From: Planctomycetota bacterium
GTDB taxonomy: Bacteria > Planctomycetota > UBA1135 > UBA2386
Assembly: GCA_020638655.1 (NCBI GenBank)
Contig: JACKIC010000003.1
Span: 1 to 64,000 of the forward strand
DNA: 64,000 bases
Direction of reading: 5' to 3'
Below are positions 53,391 through 62,011 of this stretch, one piece after another. Position numbers and translations under genes: made by a program. The first letter of the stretch is position 1. Each line of letters opens with the position of its first letter. Under the pieces are notes generated by a model that was not told the origin of the DNA, searched no databases, and saw only the letters and a program-made list of their open reading frames with translations.

Positions 53391-54704
53391 ATGCGTGCGA
53401 AGACGGTCGAGTCCGTGCGGGATCGCGTCGCGTTCCACTGGTTCTGGGTGTCCGCGGTGTTCCTCGCGCTGTGCTACGGCGTGGTCGCGGGGATCCTGCA
53501 GCTCTTTCCCTATGGGATCTTCGCGAGCGCACTGCAGGGCTACACGCAGCTGCGCGGCGGTCCGGAGGCCAACGACACCAACTGGTACTACAAACAGGTG
53601 CGCAAGCCGGGCCCGCCGCCGATCACCAACACCGGGCGCGCGCAGCCGGGCCTCAACCTCGTCACCGAGATCCGCGGGGACGCGCTCGAGGTCAAGGTGA
53701 TGGATCTCGACGGCAACGCGGTGCACCGCTGGGCCGTCGACTGGTTTGCGATCTGGCCCGACGCCAGCCACGTGCCCGAGCGGCTGCGGCCGAGGGCGCG
53801 GCCGGGCACACACATCGACGGCGCGGCTCTGCTCGAGAACGGCGATCTGGTGTTCAACTTCGAGCACCTGGGGCTGGTGCGCCTCGATCGCGACGGGGCG
53901 GTGGTCTGGCGCCTGCCGTACCAGACGCACCACTCGGTGTGGCGCGGCGACGACGGCAATCTGTGGGTGTGCGGGCAGAAGGAGCGGCTGCAGCCGCTGC
54001 CCGGTTTCCCCAACCTCATCCCGCCGTTCGTCGAGGACACGGTGCTCGTCGTCAGCCCCGCGGGCAAGATCGTAGGCGAATGGTCCGTGCCCGAGCTGCT
54101 GCGTGCCAATGGCCGGCAAGGGCTGCTGTGTCTGGCCAGCCAGGACAACTTCTCGACGGCCAGCTCCGGCGACATCACGCACCTGAACCACGTCGAGCCG
54201 TTCCCCGCGGCGATGAAGCCCGGGTTCTTCGGGCCCGGCGACGTGCTGGTCTCGCTGCGCAACATCAACACGGTGTTCGTCTTCGACAGCAAGACCGGGG
54301 TGATGAAGTTCGCGTGCACGGGGCTGTTCGTGCGGCAGCACGACCCGCACTTCGTCGACGGGGACACCTTCTCCGTGTTCGACAACAACAACCTCGCGCC
54401 CGCCGCCGCGGACCACCCGCAGAGCCGCATCGTGCTGGTGTCGGCGCCGTCCCAGGCGGTGCGCACCTACTTCTCGGGTTCGGCGAACCACCCGTTCTTC
54501 ACGCCGATCCTTGGCCGCCACCAGTGGCTCGCGAACGGCAACCTGTTGATCACCGACTCCTGTGGCGGTCGCGCCTTCGAACTCGATCGCAACCTGCAGG
54601 TCGTCTGGTGGTATCTCAACTACGTCGAAGAGGGCGTCGTCGGCGCAATCGAGCAGGTCGAGAGGATCTCGGGGGACTACGCCTCGCGCTATCGGCGCCA
54701 CTGA
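53391..54704 (+). CDS. Arylsulfotransferase (ASST)-like beta-propeller protein with membrane anchor
   Basis: The product is 437 residues. One transmembrane segment (about 18-45, FWVSAVFLALCYGVVAGILQ) anchors it, with the rest outside. The propeller blades have the ASST pattern His-x-x-x-Leu-x-Asn-Gly-Asp/Asn: IDGAALLENGDLVFNFEHLG, THHSVWRGDDGNLWV, HDPHFVDGDTFSVFDN and GRHQWLANGNLLITDS, followed by GGRAFELDRNLQVVWWY. ASST enzymes transfer sulfate between phenols without PAPS. The catalytic His cannot be fixed from sequence alone, and many relatives are not true sulfotransferases. The gene is separated from its upstream neighbour by the terminators. Confidence 0.78.
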   Translation: MRAKTVESVRDRVAFHWFWVSAVFLALCYGVVAGILQLFPYGIFASALQGYTQLRGGPEANDTNWYYKQVRKPGPPPITNTGRAQPGLNLVTEIRGDALEVKVMDLDGNAVHRWAVDWFAIWPDASHVPERLRPRARPGTHIDGAALLENGDLVFNFEHLGLVRLDRDGAVVWRLPYQTHHSVWRGDDGNLWVCGQKERLQPLPGFPNLIPPFVEDTVLVVSPAGKIVGEWSVPELLRANGRQGLLCLASQDNFSTASSGDITHLNHVEPFPAAMKPGFFGPGDVLVSLRNINTVFVFDSKTGVMKFACTGLFVRQHDPHFVDGDTFSVFDNNNLAPAAADHPQSRIVLVSAPSQAVRTYFSGSANHPFFTPILGRHQWLANGNLLITDSCGGRAFELDRNLQVVWWYLNYVEEGVVGAIEQVERISGDYASRYRRH

Positions 54705-54778
54705 TCGGCACCGCGGACCGGCGCCGTGGCGCGTGTTTGTGCTTGCGGCGCGACGGCGCGACTCGATAGTCGTGCGCC

Positions 54779-56329
54779 GTGAACTTCCGGCATGTCGCCC
54801 GCATCCTCGCCGGCTTCGTCGCCTTCTTCAGCGTGGTGCAGCTGGTGCCGCTCGCGCTGGCGCTGCGCGAGGAATCGGCTGAAGCGGTCTCTTCGCAGCA
54901 GGGGTTCTTCGCCGGCATCGTCACCGGCGCCGCCGTCGCCGCGGTGTTGTTCGCGCTCGGCCGCCGGGCGCGCGGCGAACTCTTCCGGCGCGAGACGTTG
55001 CTGATCGCCGGGGTCGCGTGGCTGGCCGCCGGCGTCATCGGCGCGGTGCCGTTCTTCGGGTCGGGGTTGCTGCGCGACCCCGCCGACGCGCTGTTCGAGT
55101 CGGTCAGTGGCCTCACGACGTGCGGCGGCACGGTGCTCGGATGCGCCGGCAACCCCGCGCCCGAGGCGACCCCACCGAGCCTGCTGTTGTGGCGCGCGAT
55201 GCTGCAGTGGTTGGGGGGCATCGGCATCGTCCTGGCCTTCGTCGCGTTGATGCCGTCGATGGGCAGGGCGGGCAAGAACCTGCTGATGGCCGAGTCCGTC
55301 GGCGTGAGCTCCGAAGGTTACCAGCCGCGCATCCGGACGCGGGCCCACGGTATCGCGCTGGTCTACGTCGGCCTCACGGCGCTCTGCGCGGTTGCCCTGG
55401 TGTTCTTCGGGGGCATGAGTTGGTTCGACGCGATCTGCCACGCGTTCACGTGCCTGGCCACCGGCGGCTTCTCGACGCGTACCAACGTCGCCCTGTTCGA
55501 CAGCCTCGGCGTCGAGATCGTGCTGACGACCTTCATGTTCATCGGTGGCTGCAGCTTCACGGTCATGGCCGGCGTCGCGCGCGACGGCTGGACCGGGCTG
55601 CGCGGCATGCTGCGCTCGGGTGAGTTCCGGATCTACACGCTGTTCACGGCGGGCGCGATCCTGCTGGTGGGCATCGACCTGATGCGCCGCGGCGCGGGGC
55701 TGGGCGCGGCGCTGCGCGAATCGTCGTTCAACGTCGTCAGCATGCTGAGCTGCTGCGGCTACGCGACCGCGGACTTCCACGTCTGGCCGCCGCTGTCGTT
55801 GATCGTGATCGTGACCTGTTCGATGGTCGGCGGTTGCTCGGGCTCCGCGGCCGGCGGCCTCAAGCAGGTCCGCCTGCTCGTCTGCTTGAAGCTGCTGGGC
55901 CACACGGTGCGGCGCTTCGTGCAGCCCAACCTCGTCGAGCGCATCAAGCTCGACGAAGAGGTGTTGCAGGCGTCGACGCTGTCGACGGTGTTGTCGGTCG
56001 TGCTGCTGTGGATGTTGACGATCCTGCTGGGCAGCATGGTGCTGGCGCTCGACCAGCGGCTCAGCTTCGTCGGCTGCATCTCGGCCAGCGCCAGCATGCT
56101 CGGCGGTTGCGGCCCGGCGCTGGCGGCCGTGCATCCGGACATGCTGCTGCAGCCGCTGCCCACGTTGGGCGTCGGCGTCGACGTCGTCGGCCCCAACATC
56201 GGTCCGTTCGGCGGCTACGGCGACCTGTCGAACCTCAGCAAGCTGGCGATGTGCCTGCAGATGGTGCTCGGCCGCCTCGAGCTGCTGCCGATCCTGGCCC
56301 TGTTCGCGCCGCGCTTCTGGCAGCGGTGA
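54779..56329 (+). CDS. trkH: TrkH-type potassium transporter subunit
   Basis: The product is 516 residues with about 10-12 transmembrane segments. The four pore-loop repeats can be seen: ESVSGLTTCGGTVL, FTCLATGGFSTRTN, NVVSMLSCCGYATADF and SASASMLGGCGPA. The second has the classical TGGFST; the others carry Cys and diverged Gly positions. The N-terminus and overall order match TrkH/KtrB. It moves K+ across the inner membrane, normally gated by a TrkA/KtrA-type cytosolic regulator, which is not in this window. GTG start; a GATAGT hexamer lies 8 bases upstream. Confidence 0.87.
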   Translation: MNFRHVARILAGFVAFFSVVQLVPLALALREESAEAVSSQQGFFAGIVTGAAVAAVLFALGRRARGELFRRETLLIAGVAWLAAGVIGAVPFFGSGLLRDPADALFESVSGLTTCGGTVLGCAGNPAPEATPPSLLLWRAMLQWLGGIGIVLAFVALMPSMGRAGKNLLMAESVGVSSEGYQPRIRTRAHGIALVYVGLTALCAVALVFFGGMSWFDAICHAFTCLATGGFSTRTNVALFDSLGVEIVLTTFMFIGGCSFTVMAGVARDGWTGLRGMLRSGEFRIYTLFTAGAILLVGIDLMRRGAGLGAALRESSFNVVSMLSCCGYATADFHVWPPLSLIVIVTCSMVGGCSGSAAGGLKQVRLLVCLKLLGHTVRRFVQPNLVERIKLDEEVLQASTLSTVLSVVLLWMLTILLGSMVLALDQRLSFVGCISASASMLGGCGPALAAVHPDMLLQPLPTLGVGVDVVGPNIGPFGGYGDLSNLSKLAMCLQMVLGRLELLPILALFAPRFWQR

Positions 56330-56541
56330 CAGGGACTGCTGGCTTTGGTGGGGTTGGCATTCGGAAGTCGGCGCAGCTTCCGCCCCCATCGAAGCCAGCA
56401 GTTCCCTCTGGCCGCGCATGGCTGCAAATGCGCAAGGCCGTCATGTCGTCCGGGCTCCCGGGCGCGAGGGTGGACCGCCGCCGCTGGTGCGTCGGCGCAG
56501 CCGCTCTAGCCTAGCCGGCTCACCCAGCCCCCGAGCCCGCC
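56330..56541 (+). other. Intergenic region with a long imperfect palindrome
   Basis: 212 bases between trkH and the FG-GAP gene. The left part is the palindrome described at 56331-56407. TAGCCT at 56507-56512 is a possible -10 for the downstream gene, 29 bases before its ATG. Confidence 0.45.
56331..56407. repeat. 77-base imperfect palindrome with nested hairpin
   Basis: AGGGACTGCTGGCTT at 56331-56345 pairs with AAGCCAGCAGTTCCCT at 56392-56407 with one extra base. An inner stem CGGAAG (56362-56367) pairs with CTTCCG (56377-56382). It could be the trkH terminator, a structured RNA element or a small mobile repeat; only one copy was noticed in this window. Confidence 0.6.
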
Positions 56542-58089
56542 ATGCCGCACCTGATCCGCCAGCTCTCCCTGCCCTTCGCCGCCTTCCTGTTCGCGACGTG
56601 TCTGCCTGCACAGGGTCCCTTGGGCACGATCACCGGCACCGTGCCCCAGGGCCAACTCGGCACCTGCCTGCGCGAGGTCGGTGACGTCGACGGTGACGGC
56701 GTGCGTGACTTCGCGGCGAGCGAGCCGGGCAGCAACAGCAACACGGCCGGCGCGGTGCGGCTCTACTCGGGCGCGACGCGCAACCTGCTGCAGACCTTCC
56801 AGGGCGTGCTGGCCACCGGCATGTGGGGACTGGGCAGCAAGGACGTCTGCGTCGTCGGCGACGTCAACGGCGACGGCACCACCGACTTCGCGGCAGGCTA
56901 CGTCAACCGCGGCCTGCTCGACGTGTTCTCGGGCGCGACCGGGGCCCGGCTCTACCGCATGGGCCCGACCTTGGAGTACTTCCAGTACGCGTGTTGCGTC
57001 GGGGACCGTGACGCCGACGGGCGCGACGACTTCGCGGCGCTGGTCTACGTCAACAGCACCGTGCAGCTGTGGACCATCAAGGGCAACACGGGTACGCAGT
57101 TGTCGGTCATCGACGCGCAACCGCAGGAAGGGTTGCTGCGCGCCGTCGGCGACCTCGACGGCGATGGCAGCGACGAGTTCGTGCGCGTCGGCTACGGCAC
57201 CTGCGACGTCTACCGCATGAACCCGCCGGCGCGGCTGCGGCGCATCACCTTGGGGAGCAACGCGGGCGACATCGGCTTCGCCGATTGGAACGGTGACGGG
57301 CGCCAGGACCTCGTGGTGCAGTACGACGTCAACCAGCAACCCTGCGTCCAGGTCTTCAACCTCTTCACCGGCGCGCAGCTGCGCAGCTACACGCTGACCG
57401 GCGTGCTCGCCAACTCGACGCCGCAGGGCATGGCGGTGCTCGGCGACTGTGATCAGGACGGCACGCCGGACTTCGCCCTGCGCGTGAGCGCGGATCCGAT
57501 CAACGCCGGCACCGCGCACGTCGCGATCTTCTCGGGGGCTTCGGGGCTACGCATCGGCGACTGGCCCGGTTCGCCGCAGTTTCCGGCGACCGGCATCCTG
57601 CAGGGCCTCGGCGACGTCAACGGCGACGCCTTCCCGGACTTCGTGATGGCGTCGCCCAGCTACCAGTCGGGCGGCGGCCTGCAGGTGGTCTCGGCGCGCA
57701 CCTTCGCGACCATGGCCGTCAAGCCCGTGAACTGCTACGCGGGGCCGTTCCCGCCGCAGCTCGGCATGACGCGGCCGGTGCTCGGCGCCGTCTGCACGAT
57801 CGCGGGACGCGACGCGCCGGCCGGCACCCCGTGCTTCCTGGTGTTGAGCCCGATGCCGGCGGTGGCGACCAACCTCGGCGCGCCCGGCTGCGACGCGTGG
57901 TTCTGGATCGGCGCCGGCGCGCTGCTCGGGCAGCCCACGGCACGTCCCGACTGGAGCCTGCAGGTGCCCGTGCCCAACGTGCGGCAGCTCGTCGGCCTGG
58001 AGATCGCCCTGCAGGCCTACTACGTCGGCACCGCGTCGCCGCTCGGCTACGACCTCACCAACGGCCTGTGGGCGCGGCTCGGCTACTGA
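56542..58089 (+). CDS. Secreted FG-GAP repeat protein with a C-terminal module
   Basis: The product is 515 residues. A signal peptide (MPHLIRQLSLPFAAFLFA, cleavage near LPAQG) precedes seven or so FG-GAP-type repeats, each with a calcium-binding loop: DVDGDGVRDFAASE, DVNGDGTTDFAAGY, DRDADGRDDFAALV, DLDGDGSDEFVRVG, DWNGDGRQDLVVQY, DCDQDGTPDFALRV and DVNGDAFPDFVMAS. Together they form an integrin-alpha-like propeller at about residues 25-390. The last 120 residues are the C-terminal module in a diverged form (LGAPGCDAWFWIGAG, then LVGLEIALQAYYV and a final WARLGY). Likely cell-surface or secreted, with calcium-stabilised binding functions; no enzyme activity is seen. Confidence 0.83.
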   Translation: MPHLIRQLSLPFAAFLFATCLPAQGPLGTITGTVPQGQLGTCLREVGDVDGDGVRDFAASEPGSNSNTAGAVRLYSGATRNLLQTFQGVLATGMWGLGSKDVCVVGDVNGDGTTDFAAGYVNRGLLDVFSGATGARLYRMGPTLEYFQYACCVGDRDADGRDDFAALVYVNSTVQLWTIKGNTGTQLSVIDAQPQEGLLRAVGDLDGDGSDEFVRVGYGTCDVYRMNPPARLRRITLGSNAGDIGFADWNGDGRQDLVVQYDVNQQPCVQVFNLFTGAQLRSYTLTGVLANSTPQGMAVLGDCDQDGTPDFALRVSADPINAGTAHVAIFSGASGLRIGDWPGSPQFPATGILQGLGDVNGDAFPDFVMASPSYQSGGGLQVVSARTFATMAVKPVNCYAGPFPPQLGMTRPVLGAVCTIAGRDAPAGTPCFLVLSPMPAVATNLGAPGCDAWFWIGAGALLGQPTARPDWSLQVPVPNVRQLVGLEIALQAYYVGTASPLGYDLTNGLWARLGY

Positions 58090-58102
58090 AAGACGCGCCG
58101 CC

Positions 58103-59671
58103 TCACCGCGCTGGCCGGAACAGCAGCTCGACGTCGGGGTCGATCTGCAGATCGGTGACCTCACCGGGCACGGGCACGTGCACCTTGGCCGCGTCGATGC
58201 GCACGCGCCGCTCGACGCGTTCGCCCGCGCCGTCTCGCCATCGCAGCCGCAGCCAGAACGTGTAGGGCTCGCCCTTCTGCACCTGTTCGACGTCGATGCC
58301 GCCCGCGTTGACGTCGGCGCGCAGCTCGGGACAGCCGACCCGGTCCAGCCACTGCGCGAAGAACCAGCCGAGGTCCTGGCCGCTGGACTCGCCGACGGCG
58401 GCGACGAAGTCGGTGGTCAGCACCGAGGTGCCACGAAAGCGCACGAAGTAGGCCCGCAGCGCCTTCCAGAACGCCTCGTCGCCGAGCTCGCCGCGCAGCA
58501 TGTGCAGCACCCAGGCGCCCTTGGGGTAGGTGTTGGAGTTGAGCGCGGCGTCGGGATGCGCGAAGTGGTCGTCGCGGATCGTCTTGGTGCGGCCCTCGAA
58601 GCTCGTCGCCCAGCGCTGTCGCATCGCCTGCATGCTCTGTTGCAGCGTCGGGCCGCCGGCCTGCGCGTGCAGCCACGGCCCGAAGTAGCTCGCGAAGCCC
58701 TCGCTGAGCCAGACCTCGCGCCACTGCGAGTAGCCGACGCTGTCGCCGAACCACATGTGCACGAGCTCGTGGGCCAGCGTGCCCACGCCGCGGGCGGGGT
58801 CGTCGAACAGGTTCTCGGCCAGCTGCACGTTGCCGGGCGCCTCGAAGCCGCCCCAGCGCGTCGGGCACTGCACGGTGGTGTACTTGCCGTAGGCGTAGGG
58901 GCCGAACGTCTGCTCCATCTGGCGCAGCCACGCCGCGTCGTGCACCAGCGCGACCTTGGCCTTGTCGACGTCGCGGCGGTAGACGAAGTGGTCGACGATG
59001 CGCGGGTCGCCGTCCTCGTGCACGCGCGCCAGCGGGCCGACGACGATCGCGAACATGTAGGGTGGGATCTCGGCGGTGCCGGCGAGGTCCAGCGCGCGGT
59101 AGCCGCGCGGCACCTCGGCGACCTCGTCCTGCGGCTGCGGTACGCCGAAGCCGACGGCTTCCTCTGCTTCGGGATAGACCAGGTGCAGCGTGAACCGGGC
59201 ACGATCGGCGGGGTGGTCTTCGCACGGCAACCAGCCGCGCGCGCGGATCGAGTAATGGTCCGTGAACGCCATCGGCTCGCCGTAGCGGTTGTCGCGGAAG
59301 TAGAAGCCGTCGATCGGCTTGCCCTGCATGGTGCCGCGGAACTGCACCTTCTCGCCCTTCGCCGCCGGCTGCGGCAGGGTCAGGGTGACGTGGTCGTCCT
59401 GCCACTCCGCGGGCAGCGGGGCGCCGGCCAGATCGGTGAACTGCACGCGCCACGCGTCGGAGTGCTGCGCGTCGAGGCGGATGGTGGTCAGCGGCTCGAC
59501 CGCCGCGAACGTGTAGAGCACCGTGCCCTGCAGTTCCTTCCGCTGCATGTCGACGGTGAGCCGGATCGCGTATTCCAGCGCGTCTTGCGCCGGCTGGTCG
59601 GGGAACCGCAGCGTCGACGGTTCCTGCGGTTGTTGGAGGAGCAGGACCGCGGTCGTGAGCAGGTACAACAT
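58103..59671 (-). CDS. Exported M1 family (gluzincin) metallopeptidase
   Basis: The product is 522 residues. The zinc site is HELVH at 301-305 with the third ligand Glu324 in WLSEGFASYFG. The exopeptidase motif, usually GGMEYP or GAMEN, is GGFEAPGN here (about residue 267), keeping the Glu. The N-terminal beta domain (about 25-200) is typical of M1 enzymes, and a C-terminal part follows; the M1 helical domain is short. The first residues (MLYLLTTAVLLLQQP) suggest a signal peptide or anchor. It would remove N-terminal residues from peptides in the periplasm. It converges on the FG-GAP gene, with 13 bases between. Confidence 0.87.
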   Translation of the reverse strand: MLYLLTTAVLLLQQPQEPSTLRFPDQPAQDALEYAIRLTVDMQRKELQGTVLYTFAAVEPLTTIRLDAQHSDAWRVQFTDLAGAPLPAEWQDDHVTLTLPQPAAKGEKVQFRGTMQGKPIDGFYFRDNRYGEPMAFTDHYSIRARGWLPCEDHPADRARFTLHLVYPEAEEAVGFGVPQPQDEVAEVPRGYRALDLAGTAEIPPYMFAIVVGPLARVHEDGDPRIVDHFVYRRDVDKAKVALVHDAAWLRQMEQTFGPYAYGKYTTVQCPTRWGGFEAPGNVQLAENLFDDPARGVGTLAHELVHMWFGDSVGYSQWREVWLSEGFASYFGPWLHAQAGGPTLQQSMQAMRQRWATSFEGRTKTIRDDHFAHPDAALNSNTYPKGAWVLHMLRGELGDEAFWKALRAYFVRFRGTSVLTTDFVAAVGESSGQDLGWFFAQWLDRVGCPELRADVNAGGIDVEQVQKGEPYTFWLRLRWRDGAGERVERRVRIDAAKVHVPVPGEVTDLQIDPDVELLFRPAR

Positions 59672-59675
59672 GGGG

Positions 59676-61925
59676 TCAGGTCGGCGGTGGAACGACGATA
59701 CCTCGATCGGCGCCGTGCGCGTTCCAGACCGAACGGCCCAACACCAGGAGCAGCGCGAGCCAGCCGAGGGCCGTGAGCGCGTCGTAGAGCCCGGTCGCGT
59801 AGGTGAAGCGCACCACGTTGTCGCCGGCGTGCACGGGCACGGCGCGGAACACGAAGTTGGCGCAGCGCACCGCGACGGGGCGGCCGTCGACCTCGGCGCG
59901 CCAGTCGGGGGCCCAGCGGTCGGTGACCAGGAGCCAGCCGGCGCGCGGCGCGCGACAGGCGAATTCGAGCACGTCGGGTCGGTACTGCTTCACCGTCACC
60001 GCGGCCGGTTCGCACGCCGGCAGCTCGGTGATGTCGACGGTCGCGGAGCTCGCGGCCTCGGCGTGGTGCGTCACCTCGGCGGTGTCGTGCAGCACCAGTG
60101 GCGCCACCCCGAGCAAGGTCGTGCGCACCAGCAGCGCCGCGAACTGCGTGTCGCTCCACGGCACCTGCGGCGGCGCGTCGTGGAACCAGAAGCGGTGCGT
60201 GCCCAGGGCCATGGCCGCGAGCTCGGGGTGCCGCTGCAGCACGGTGTGGAAGCGGTTCTCCTGGGTGGTGTAGCCGCCGAGCACGGGCTGCTTGGTGACC
60301 AGCTGCGCGTTGCACAAGAAACGTTCACCGGGCGCCCAAGGCGCGCGCGGCACCAGCACACCGCCCGGCGCGAGGTCGAACGACGCCGAGCGGGCGGCGT
60401 CGAGGTCGCGCGCCTGCGCGAGCGCGCCGCTGTCGTCGTGGCAGATCGTTCGGGCGTTGAGCGTGCGCGTGGCGCCGGCGTCGAGCAGCGCGAGTGCGAC
60501 GAAGCCGGCGGGGATCCAGCGGCGGCGCCGGGCGGGTTCGCTGCCCGCCAGCAACACCACGAGCACCGCGGCTGCGCCCCAGAACAGCACGGCGAACGCG
60601 CCGGTGGCCCAGAGCAGCGGCCGGAAGTTCCAGGTGGTCGCGACGCAGTGGTAGGCGATCGTGGCGACGGCGAGCACCACGAGGCCGAGCGCGGCCCACA
60701 GCAGTGGGCGGCGCGGTGCGCGTCCGTCGCTCGCGAGCAGCGCCGCGACGTCGCGACTGCCGAGCAGGGCGAGGTGCGCGACGGCGAGCACGAAGAAGCT
60801 GCGGAACAGGGTGCTCTGTCGGAAGTAGCGCGTCGGCGGCAGCAGGTCGTACAGCCAGCCGCGCAGCGGCAGGTGGCCGCCGAGCGCCATGCACACGCCG
60901 AGGATCGCCAGCAGCAGCAGCACGATGCGGCGTCGGCTGCGCGGCCGCAGCGCGAAGCCGGCCACTGCGAGCAGCAGCACGCCGACGCCGAGGTAGACGC
61001 TGACCGAGCTCGCGTCCGTCGTCGGCCACAGCCCGGCGCGGTCCTTCGCCTTCAGCGCCGCGAGCGTCGGCGTCGCCAGCGTCGCCAGTGCGCCTGGTTC
61101 GAGCGCGTTCTCGGCGACGGCGATCTCGCGCGGCAGCGCGCCGACGCGGTCGTGGTAGCCGGCGCCGGCGCGAAAGAACGACACGTAGGTCGCGGCCATC
61201 ACCACCAGACCGACGGCGACGAGCGCGCCGAGGCTACGCGTGTACGTCGCGAACGCGCTGCGCGCGTTGTCGCCGAGCGGCCGGCCGAGGGCGAAGATCG
61301 CCAGGTAGATGCCGCTGGCGATGGTCAGCCCCGGATAGCCGCCGCAGGCCGACAATCCCCACAGCGCGCCGGCTTCGACGGCGGGCCAGGTGCGGCGCGT
61401 GCGCAGCGCGACGTCGAGGCGCCACACCACGAATGGCCACAGCGACAGCGACCACAGCCACGACGGGTGCTCGGCGTGGCCCGTGTAGAGGCCCGACAAC
61501 ACGAAGCCCAGCGCGGTCGCGAAGCCGCCCCAGACCGGCGCGCCGAGCGCGCGCGCGAGGCACAGGATCCCGACGCCGCCGAGCCACCAGACGAACAGCC
61601 ACCAGCAGACGAACCCCAGCAGCGAACTGCCGAGCAGCCAGCCGGCGAGCACGTGGGGCAGCGACAGGGCGCCGACCTGCGGCTCGGCGAACAGCGGCGC
61701 GCCGGCGTGGGTCCACGGATCCCACGAGATCAGTTCGCCGGCGCGGGCGGCGTCGGCGATCAGCGCGAAGAACGGCCGGAACTGGTTCGCGGCGTCCCAC
61801 AGCGGCACCTCGGTGCCGAGCAGCAGGCCGCGGTTGAGCACCACCAAGACGCCGGCGAGCGCGACCGCGGCGAGGCACCAGCGACGGGAACTGGCGGGCG
61901 CGGAAGGAAGGTGTGGATCCGTCAA
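59676..61925 (-). CDS. YfhO-like polytopic membrane protein
   Basis: The product is 749 residues. It has 11 or 12 transmembrane segments in the first 510 residues, starting with RRWCLAAVALAGVLVVLNRG, and loop motifs of the YfhO family: PLWDAANQFRPFFALIADAA, SWDPWTHAGAPLFAEPQVGA and GLSACGGYPGLTI. A C-terminal non-membrane domain (about 520-715) and one more membrane helix follow. YfhO proteins are GT-C-fold glycosyltransferases implicated in adding sugars from lipid carriers. The likely start is a TTG at 61925; no ATG or GTG precedes the first helix in frame, so the start is uncertain. It is four bases upstream of the M1 peptidase gene and probably cotranscribed with it. Confidence 0.8.
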   Translation of the reverse strand: MTDPHLPSAPASSRRWCLAAVALAGVLVVLNRGLLLGTEVPLWDAANQFRPFFALIADAARAGELISWDPWTHAGAPLFAEPQVGALSLPHVLAGWLLGSSLLGFVCWWLFVWWLGGVGILCLARALGAPVWGGFATALGFVLSGLYTGHAEHPSWLWSLSLWPFVVWRLDVALRTRRTWPAVEAGALWGLSACGGYPGLTIASGIYLAIFALGRPLGDNARSAFATYTRSLGALVAVGLVVMAATYVSFFRAGAGYHDRVGALPREIAVAENALEPGALATLATPTLAALKAKDRAGLWPTTDASSVSVYLGVGVLLLAVAGFALRPRSRRRIVLLLLAILGVCMALGGHLPLRGWLYDLLPPTRYFRQSTLFRSFFVLAVAHLALLGSRDVAALLASDGRAPRRPLLWAALGLVVLAVATIAYHCVATTWNFRPLLWATGAFAVLFWGAAAVLVVLLAGSEPARRRRWIPAGFVALALLDAGATRTLNARTICHDDSGALAQARDLDAARSASFDLAPGGVLVPRAPWAPGERFLCNAQLVTKQPVLGGYTTQENRFHTVLQRHPELAAMALGTHRFWFHDAPPQVPWSDTQFAALLVRTTLLGVAPLVLHDTAEVTHHAEAASSATVDITELPACEPAAVTVKQYRPDVLEFACRAPRAGWLLVTDRWAPDWRAEVDGRPVAVRCANFVFRAVPVHAGDNVVRFTYATGLYDALTALGWLALLLVLGRSVWNAHGADRGIVVPPPT

Positions 61926-61996
61926 GGTGTGTCCTGGGGCGACACTGTTTCATGCGCGGCATCGCCCGTCAACGTCGCCGCGCGCGGCTGCAGAGC

Positions 61997-62002
61997 TAGG
62001 AT
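61997..62002 (+). promoter_or_regulatory. -10-like TAGGAT before the second SGNH-like gene
   Basis: TAGGAT ends 9 bases before the ATG at 62012; the bases between (GGCGCGACC) contain no ribosome binding site. With the sites at 3014 and 27903 it defines the consensus. Confidence 0.5.
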
Positions 62003-62011
62003 GGCGCGACC

